Source of the DNA: Bacteroidia bacterium
Lineage (GTDB): Bacteria > Bacteroidota > Bacteroidia > Bacteroidales > Azobacteroidaceae
DNA: 48,003 nucleotides
Assembly (NCBI GenBank): GCA_026000155.1
Contig: BNYG01000018.1
Span: forward strand, 1-48,003
Reading direction: 5' to 3'
Within the stretch, counting starts at the first letter, position 1; every line of letters starts with the position of its first letter. The position numbers were made by a program, and so were the translations under genes. Positions 42,736-48,003 of the stretch are shown piece by piece. Below the pieces are notes generated by a model. It searched no databases and was not told the origin of the DNA. It saw nothing but the letters and a program-made list of their open reading frames with translations.

Positions 42736-43743
42736 ATGACAACAGAAATCAAAAAACAGGAAGAATTTGTGATTTACCAAGCTGCTGACGGCTCGCCAAA
42801 AATTGAAGTGCGGCTCGAAAACGAAACAATTTGGCTCACGCAGGCAAAAATAGCAGAATTGTTTTGTGTGGAAAGGAGCGTGATTACCAAACATGTGCGT
42901 AATATTTTCAACGATGGCGAATTAGATGAAAATTCAGTATGTGCAAAATTTGCACATACTGCCACAGACGGAAAAAACTACCAGACCCAATTCTACAATT
43001 TGGACATGATAATTTCCGTCGGTTATCGTGTAAATTCGCGCGTGGCAACCAATTTTCGCATTTGGGCGACTCAACGCTTGAAAGAATACATTGTAAAAGG
43101 ATTCACAATGGACGACGAGCGACTCAAAGGCAATGGCGGCGGGCGATACTGGTACGAACTGTTGGACAGAATCCGCGACATACGCTCATCCGAAAAAGTG
43201 CTTTACCGCCAAGTGTTGGACTTGTACGCCACAAGCATTGATTACAATCCCAAAGCGGCAGAATCAATCCGTTTTTTCAAAATCGTGCAAAACAAGCTGC
43301 ATTATGCCGCCCACGGACATACGGCTGCCGAAGTCATTGCCGAACGTGCCGATGCCGGCAAACCGTTTATGGGATTGACCGTTTTTTCGGGCAGTCAGCC
43401 TACAATCAAGGATATTTCCATCGCAAAGAATTATTTGAACGAAGAAGAATTGAAAATTCTCAACAATTTGGTTTCGGGGTATTTCGATTTTGCCGAAATT
43501 CAAGCAATGAAACACCGCCCGATGTATATGGAAGATTATATTCGCCAATTGGACAATATTTTAAATTCCACAGGTGAACAAGTCTTACAAAATTCCGGCA
43601 AAGTCTCCCACGAACAGGCAATGGAAAAAGCAAAAGCCGAATACCGGAAATATCAGCAAAAAACGCTGTCGGACGTGGAAATGGCATATTTGGATACGAT
43701 AAAAGCAATTGAAAAATCGGCAAAAGGAAAGGAGCAAAATTAA
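42736..43743 (+). CDS. RhuM family virulence-associated protein
   Basis: The 335-residue cytoplasmic protein has the RhuM opening: FVIYQAADGSPKIEVRLENE, TIWLTQAKIAELFCVERSVI, TKHVRNIFNDGELDE. YNLDMIISVGYRVNSRVATN, FRIWATQRLKEYIVKGFTMD and DERLKGNGGGRYWYELLDRI follow, then a helical C-terminal part. Full family length is kept. The N-terminus probably binds DNA (a helix-turn-helix at about residues 33-55). RhuM was named from Salmonella pathogenicity island 3. It is often found beside mobile elements and defence genes, and its biochemical role is unknown. It is the one clearly intact large gene of this accessory stretch. Confidence 0.9.
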   Translation: MTTEIKKQEEFVIYQAADGSPKIEVRLENETIWLTQAKIAELFCVERSVITKHVRNIFNDGELDENSVCAKFAHTATDGKNYQTQFYNLDMIISVGYRVNSRVATNFRIWATQRLKEYIVKGFTMDDERLKGNGGGRYWYELLDRIRDIRSSEKVLYRQVLDLYATSIDYNPKAAESIRFFKIVQNKLHYAAHGHTAAEVIAERADAGKPFMGLTVFSGSQPTIKDISIAKNYLNEEELKILNNLVSGYFDFAEIQAMKHRPMYMEDYIRQLDNILNSTGEQVLQNSGKVSHEQAMEKAKAEYRKYQQKTLSDVEMAYLDTIKAIEKSAKGKEQN

Positions 43744-43764
43744 TCTGATAAATAAAATTTGATT

Positions 43765-44214
43765 ATGCTAACAGTTGAACGAACAAATTCGGATAATAAA
43801 GATTTCCAAAAACTTGTCCGACAGTTGGATGATTATTTGGATAGAATAGATAAAACGGCTCATTGTGTCTGTGAACCTTTCAATAAAATTGAAACTATTA
43901 AACATTCGATTGTCGTATATCGCGAAAACGAAGCCGTTGGTTGTGGGGCGATTAGAGAATATTCGCCCGATACAACAGAAATCAAAAGAATGTTCGTTTT
44001 GGAAAAAGAGCGGCGAAAAGGAATTGCTTCAATACTATTGGACGAATTGGAAAAATGGGCGAAGGAGTTGGGTTTTAAAAAGTGCATCTTGGAAACAGGG
44101 GAAAAATTGCCTGAAGCCATTCGTCTTTATCAAATGAAAGGCTATTCAAAAATTGCCAACTATGGACAATATGAATGTTTGGGCAGCAGCGTTTGTTTTG
44201 CAAAGGATATTTAA
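43765..44214 (+). CDS. GNAT family N-acetyltransferase
   Basis: The protein is about 149 residues with the GNAT core: AVGCGAIREYSPDTTEIKRM, then FVLEKERRKGIASILLDELE, in which the RRKGIA loop binds acetyl-CoA. KKCILETGEKLPEAIRLYQM and KGYSKIANYG follow as the final strand and end of the fold. ATG 43765 is preferred over an in-frame TTG at 43759. The substrate is unknown; the overall pattern resembles small-molecule acetyltransferases. It lies 21 bp after the RhuM stop and 26 bp before the response-regulator fusion, so the three may be co-transcribed. Confidence 0.9.
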   Translation: MLTVERTNSDNKDFQKLVRQLDDYLDRIDKTAHCVCEPFNKIETIKHSIVVYRENEAVGCGAIREYSPDTTEIKRMFVLEKERRKGIASILLDELEKWAKELGFKKCILETGEKLPEAIRLYQMKGYSKIANYGQYECLGSSVCFAKDI

Positions 44215-44240
44215 TCAATTGAAATAAAACAAGAAAGAAG

Positions 44241-46865
44241 ATGAAAATTTTAGTTATCGAGGATGAGCCTGAAATGGTAAAGACAATCGAATCCTTTTTG
44301 AGCAACGAAAAATTTATCGTGGAAAAGGCGACAGACTACGATTCCGGCATCGAAAAGGTATTTTTGTATGAATACGACTGCATTTTACTGGATATTTCCT
44401 TACCCGGCGGGAGCGGCTTGAAAATTCTGGAAAAAATGAAAAAAGCCGGCGTCGCAGGAAATGTCATCATTATTTCGGCAAAAGATTCCATCGAAGATAA
44501 AATAACCGGACTGGATTTCGGGGCGGACGATTACCTGACAAAACCCTTTCATCTTGCCGAACTTCATGCCCGTATCAAAGCCGTGATGCGAAGAAAGCAG
44601 CTGGACGGAAAGGAAATTCTTCACTTCGGGAATCTGTCGCTGGATTTCAAGAACCGCCTTGTCTTTGTCGATGAGAAAGAGTTGAAGTTGAATAGAAAAG
44701 AATTTGACATGCTCTCGTTTTTTACGACGAACACCAACCGTTTAATCACCAAAGAAGCGCTTGCCGAACACGTTTGGGGCGACAATACTGATGCCGCCGA
44801 TAACCTTGATTTTGTCTATTCGCAGATGAAAAATCTGAGGAAAAAACTCAAAGACAGCGGTGCTGATATTGTAATAGAGAATGTTTACGGCATCGGATAC
44901 AAATTGGATAAATACCCACCTATTGGTTTGATGAAAATAGCAACCTATCACCGACAACTCGGTGATAAGGTAACTTTTTTTAAAGGCGATTTGAAAGAAT
45001 TTGTAGCCGATTTATTGACAAAAAAATGTGTTGAAAAACTGTATAATATTGATAATACAATAAAATGGAATATTCATTACGAGAACATAAAAACATATAT
45101 TAGAAATAACAAGCCCATTGAATATTACGATTTTCCACACACAAAGTCGAATTATCAAAATCTTTCAACTTTGGCATTGAAGGAAAGCAGAGATTTTTAT
45201 CAAAAGAAAAAATATGAACAAGAGCCGTTTTTTGACCGCGTTTATGTAGCAACATTATTCACCTTTTATTTTAAAATAACAGTCGAAACAATCAATTTTG
45301 CCAAAACGCTTGTAAAAGACAATTCAGATGTTTTTGTTGGCGGCGTTTCAGCAACTTTGCTTTATGGCGACATCATTGAACAAACAGGAATTACGCCAAT
45401 AAAAGGACTTCTGAACAAGCCTAAAATGTTGGATAAAGACAATAAGATTTTAGGCAAAAAAAAAGATATTATTGTTGATACTTTGCCATTGGATTATTCT
45501 ATTTTGGAAGAAACCGACTACAAATATCCCGAAAATAATGCCTACTATGGCTATATGACACGCGGTTGTTTTAGAAATTGTCCGTTTTGTGCCGTTCCAA
45601 CATTAGAACCTGATTATTGCGAATATGTTTCTTTGAAAGAAAAAATCGAGGAAACAAAAGTACAGTTTGGCGAACAACGTAATTTGTTACTTTTAGACAA
45701 TAATGTTTTATATTCTAAACGTTTCCCCGAAATTATTCAAGAAATAATTGATTGTGGCTTTGGAAAAAATGCCATTATTACAGAGCCAAACGAGTACGGA
45801 ATAGCACTAAAAAATTTAGAAAACGGACTTAATGATACCGCATATACAAAGAAGATGTTTAATCTTAATTTGTTGTTGTTAAATCGTTTAAACGGCGAAA
45901 CTCAACAGAAAACGTATGATTTGTTAGCAAATAATCTGTTAATGAATTATTACACAGCGACAAAAGAAAATTTGCTAAAAGTCGCTACTGAAATTTTACC
46001 ACTTTACACAAAACATTTCCGAAAACTTCCTAAACAACGCTATGTGGATTTTAATCAAGGCGTTGACGCGCGCCTTTTTACCGAAGAAAAAGCGGAATTG
46101 TTGGGCAAGATAAATATCCGACCTTTGCGAATTGCATTTGATAATTGGAACGACCGCGAGCATTACGAGAAAGCAATACGTTTGAGTGCAAAAGCGGGCA
46201 TTCATAATTTTTCAAATTACATTTTATATAATTTCAAAGACAAGCCACAGGATTTTTACGTGCGTTTGCGACTAAATGTAGATTTATGCAAAGAATTGAA
46301 AATCAATATCTATTCATTTCCAATGAAATTTCACCCAATCACAGGCGAAGACCGATTTAATCGTGATTATTTGGGCAAATTTTGGAATAGAAAATATGTG
46401 AGAGCCGTGCAAGCGGTTTTAAATGCAATCAAGGGAAAAGTAGGTAGTGAAGAAGATTTTTTTGAAAAAGCGTTTGGCAAAAACGAAGCAGAATTTTTTA
46501 AAATTTTGAATATGCCCGAAACAATGATTTTATATCGTTTTTTCTTTGAATGGCTCGGTGAAAAAGAAAATCCTTACCCAATTTCTCAAAATGCGTGGTG
46601 GCAATGTTGGCTTGAAACATTCAACAATCTTAACGAAAATGAAACAGCCGAATTGGAAGAAATCATACATCAAAATAAATTTGCTTCGTTGCAAACAGAA
46701 AATTATAATCCAAAATTTTCAAAATTATTGAAATTTTATACAAATTTCAGGGATGATGTAATTACACAAGGAACAGAACTTTACAAACTGAAACAAGAGT
46801 ACGATAGCAATCCAACAAGAAAATTGAGAAGAAAAGGTATTAATTCAAAAGAAAAAAAGATTTGA
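44241..46865 (+). CDS. OmpR-type response regulator fused in frame to a radical-SAM protein
   Basis: The single 874-residue ORF has two unrelated parts. Residues 1-224 form a complete OmpR-family regulator: acidic pocket EDEPEM, phosphoacceptor Asp in ILLDISLPGGSG, Lys in DDYLTKPF, and a winged helix ending in NVYGIGYKLD. From residue 225 (YPPIGLMKIATYHRQ) a radical-SAM protein follows, with its Fe-S Cys motif C443-x3-C447-x2-C450 in TRGCFRNCPFC and a long C-terminal part to residue 874. The rSAM half seems to lack its normal first 20-40 residues, and no histidine kinase follows the regulator. A deletion that joined two genes fits best, though a functional fusion cannot be ruled out. Confidence 0.85.
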   Translation: MKILVIEDEPEMVKTIESFLSNEKFIVEKATDYDSGIEKVFLYEYDCILLDISLPGGSGLKILEKMKKAGVAGNVIIISAKDSIEDKITGLDFGADDYLTKPFHLAELHARIKAVMRRKQLDGKEILHFGNLSLDFKNRLVFVDEKELKLNRKEFDMLSFFTTNTNRLITKEALAEHVWGDNTDAADNLDFVYSQMKNLRKKLKDSGADIVIENVYGIGYKLDKYPPIGLMKIATYHRQLGDKVTFFKGDLKEFVADLLTKKCVEKLYNIDNTIKWNIHYENIKTYIRNNKPIEYYDFPHTKSNYQNLSTLALKESRDFYQKKKYEQEPFFDRVYVATLFTFYFKITVETINFAKTLVKDNSDVFVGGVSATLLYGDIIEQTGITPIKGLLNKPKMLDKDNKILGKKKDIIVDTLPLDYSILEETDYKYPENNAYYGYMTRGCFRNCPFCAVPTLEPDYCEYVSLKEKIEETKVQFGEQRNLLLLDNNVLYSKRFPEIIQEIIDCGFGKNAIITEPNEYGIALKNLENGLNDTAYTKKMFNLNLLLLNRLNGETQQKTYDLLANNLLMNYYTATKENLLKVATEILPLYTKHFRKLPKQRYVDFNQGVDARLFTEEKAELLGKINIRPLRIAFDNWNDREHYEKAIRLSAKAGIHNFSNYILYNFKDKPQDFYVRLRLNVDLCKELKINIYSFPMKFHPITGEDRFNRDYLGKFWNRKYVRAVQAVLNAIKGKVGSEEDFFEKAFGKNEAEFFKILNMPETMILYRFFFEWLGEKENPYPISQNAWWQCWLETFNNLNENETAELEEIIHQNKFASLQTENYNPKFSKLLKFYTNFRDDVITQGTELYKLKQEYDSNPTRKLRRKGINSKEKKI

Positions 46866-46897
46866 AGAAGAAAAAACTGTTTTAATATCAATAAAAT

Positions 46898-46966
46898 ATG
46901 AGTTATATAGGACAAAAAATAAAGCAGGTTTTCCCTGATATAGCAATTCTTAAGCTGTTGGCATGA
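46898..46966 (+). pseudogene. Short 5' remnant ORF (22 codons)
   Basis: ATG 46898 opens SYIGQKIKQVFPDIAILKLL and stops after 22 codons. The charged start looks like a real protein N-terminus, but the remainder is gone and the following sequence changes to the repeat flanking the GxxExxY gene. The family is not identified. Confidence 0.4.
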
Positions 46967-47005
46967 TGATTACCTCGATTGGATTTGCGGTTTTGCCAAT
47001 GCGCA

Positions 47006-47030
47006 ATTGTCTGAATCAGGATTTGCAGGA
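47006..47030. repeat. Left inverted repeat flanking the GxxExxY gene
   Basis: This 25-bp sequence matches the reverse complement of 47307-47331 at 24 of 25 positions. Its core is GTCTGAATCAGGATTT. Confidence 0.9.
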
Positions 47031-47057
47031 TTCAAAGATTAACAGGATAATACAAAT

Positions 47058-47314
47058 ATGACATTGGACGAAATTACATATAAGATTAATGGTTGTGCAA
47101 TGAAAGTGCATAAAACTTTGGGCAATGGCTTTCAGGAAATTATTTATCAGCAGTTAATCTTGAAGATGTACATTTGGCACAAGCAAAAAATTATGTTGTA
47201 GCGTACAATTTTCCGATAGGCTTGTTAATTAATTTCGGCGCAACAAGTTTGCAGTTTAAAAAGGTGTATAACCCAAAGTATAAACAGAATCAAGTAAATC
47301 CTAAAATCCTGTAA
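47058..47314 (+). pseudogene. GxxExxY family (PD-(D/E)XK nuclease-like) pseudogene
   Basis: ATG 47058 starts TLDEITYKINGCAMKVHKTL followed by GNGFQEIIYQQ. This is the family's GxGFxExxY signature with Ile in the last-but-one position. Around 47155 the original frame is lost and a second frame carries the normal C-terminus, including AYNFPIGLLINFGATSLQFK and KVYNPKY. About 40-50 central residues, including the nuclease core, are missing compared with the usual length near 125. It sits between near-perfect 25-bp inverted repeats, and its stop codon overlaps the right repeat. Confidence 0.8.
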
Positions 47315-47331
47315 ATCCTGATTCAGACAAT
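47307..47331. repeat. Right inverted repeat flanking the GxxExxY gene
   Basis: It is the partner of 47006-47030 with one mismatch. It begins within the last codons of the GxxExxY frame and continues as tandem AAATCCT-like units. Confidence 0.9.
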
Positions 47332-47338
47332 GTTTTAG

Positions 47339-47681
47339 GAAGTAGAAGAAGGCAATGTCGTTGAAGTGTTAGAAAAAGTTTTACGCACACTCGATTACAA
47401 ATTTCTTATCAAAAATATTTCTTTTGAAGGAATGAATCGCATTGAAACTCTCGAATATCCTGTGCCTGCATTGCGCGAAATGTTGCTTAACGCCCTCATT
47501 CCCTCGTAACCCGATACTTGCAGAGGCGTGTTTCAAAGGCAGTTACATTGATTCTTGGGGCAGTGGAATTATGAAAATTGTAAACTCCTGTAAAGCGGCA
47601 GGATTGCCAACGCCTACCCTCGAAAAAGAAAAAGGAAAGATTACCAACAGTGAATATCAGACAATCAATTATGTCGGATAA
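47339..47681 (+). pseudogene. AlbA_2/COG2865-type regulator pseudogene
   Basis: The first frame (47339-47509) encodes VVEVLEKVLRTLDYKFLIKN and IETLEYPVPALREMLLNAL, then stops. A second frame from about 47499 encodes PRNPILAEACFKGSYIDSWG and SGIMKIVNSCKAAGLPTPTL, ending at 47681. The family's HRDY segment and about 50 residues between the two parts are gone, and the N-terminal AlbA_2 domain is absent. It is related to the intact gene at 3173-4567 but is not a close copy. Confidence 0.8.
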
Positions 47682-47856
47682 ATGTCGGATTTTGGGATAA
47701 ATCGTGGGACTGGATTTTCGGACTTTGTTAAGATATTGATATTCGGATGGGCTTGGCTGATACCATTTGAATAATTTCAGAACTCCAGACCTGCGAAATT
47801 AGACTTCATTATCAATCAAATAGTTAGAAAATCAGTACCCATAAAAGAAAATGTCG

Positions 47857-47932
47857 TATATTTGCAAAAAAAGGGATAATGGACAAAAGTGATGCTAAAA
47901 TCAGTTGTAACTGACTGATTTTCATAATTTTG
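47857..47932 (+). promoter_or_regulatory. Two -7 boxes and a hairpin before the last gene
   Basis: TATATTTG (47857-47864) and TAATTTTG (47925-47932) both fit TAnnTTTG; the second has a TTG at 47905-47907. Between them a 9-bp hairpin (47897-47905 with 47914-47922) and an 11-codon ORF from 47880 suggest a leader, but no T-run follows the hairpin. No gene is seen in 47682-47947. Confidence 0.45.
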
Positions 47933-47947
47933 CGAGCAAAAAGAATT

Positions 47948-48003
47948 ATGAATAAAAAAAATGCATTTATTGCGGAGGCAAAATCACTAAAAAAAACGGA
48001 CAC
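47948..48003 (+). CDS. Start of an unidentified gene, cut by the window edge
   Basis: ATG 47948 follows a good -7 box by 15 bp and opens NKKNAFIAEAKSLKKTD to the last base. Eighteen codons are too few to name a family. The leading promoter and hairpin suggest a regulated or mobile gene, but this is only context. Confidence 0.5.
   Translation, partial: MNKKNAFIAEAKSLKKTD

Overview
The window looks like a chromosomal segment of a Bacteroidetes bacterium, most likely order Bacteroidales. The evidence is several TAnnTTTG -7 boxes with a TTG near -33, no clear Shine-Dalgarno sequences, a UpxY-type NusG paralogue at the head of a surface-polysaccharide locus, and a Mfa/FimA-type fimbrial cluster behind a DUF3575/OmpA protein. 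No tRNA, rRNA or CRISPR array was recognised.

Layout. 1-2.3 kb: the start of clpC (minus) and ettA. 2.3-16.9 kb: a markedly AT-rich surface-polysaccharide (capsule or O-antigen type) locus. It opens with a promoter, a short leader ORF made partly of a GA microsatellite, and two intrinsic terminators. These are followed by a UpxY-like antiterminator, an AlbA_2/ATPase regulator, a Wzx-like flippase, an F420-dehydrogenase-beta-family protein, a pyruvyltransferase, two fucosyltransferase-like enzymes, GT2, GT4 and WecG/TagA glycosyltransferases, two hexapeptide acyltransferases, a Wzy-like polymerase and a membrane O-acyltransferase interrupted by an 11-G tract. 16.9-18.05 kb: a diverged orphan copy of the topA 3' end, then a two-gene cassette of a 64-aa protein and an ADP-ribosyltransferase-fold protein. 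18-32.3 kb: mostly housekeeping genes: topA, a NUDIX hydrolase, a GlsB-type membrane protein, rpsO, a GtrB-like GT2, an outer-membrane protein, PBP1A, a TlpA-like lipoprotein, a PIN toxin/antitoxin pair, a Zn/Cd P-type ATPase with an altered catalytic motif, and a YtxH-holin-AsmA-like envelope operon. 32.7-39.3 kb: the fimbrial operon. 39.3-41.5 kb: a three-gene GNAT/PAPS-reductase-like/ParB-like (IbrA/IbrB-type) module. 41.6-47.7 kb: an accessory stretch with RhuM and GNAT genes and at least five genes broken or fused by deletion. 47.9 kb: the start of another gene.

How it works together. The polysaccharide locus seems built for variable expression. Attenuation by the tandem terminators would be relieved by the UpxY-like factor. 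GA-tract length sets where translation of the leader ORF stops, and only one of the three phases carries ribosomes through the first terminator. A poly-G tract could switch the terminal O-acyltransferase off. The fimbrial operon supplies a second variable surface structure. The topA remnant suggests the polysaccharide locus was brought in by recombination next to topA.

Most worth following: the GA-tract leader ORF and attenuator; the ADP-ribosyltransferase cassette beside the topA scar; the GNAT-IbrA-IbrB module; the GxxExxY gene remnant between near-perfect 25-bp inverted repeats; and the cluster of deletion-derived chimeric ORFs, including a response regulator fused to a radical-SAM protein. 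Functions are inferred from motifs read by eye; no database search was possible.
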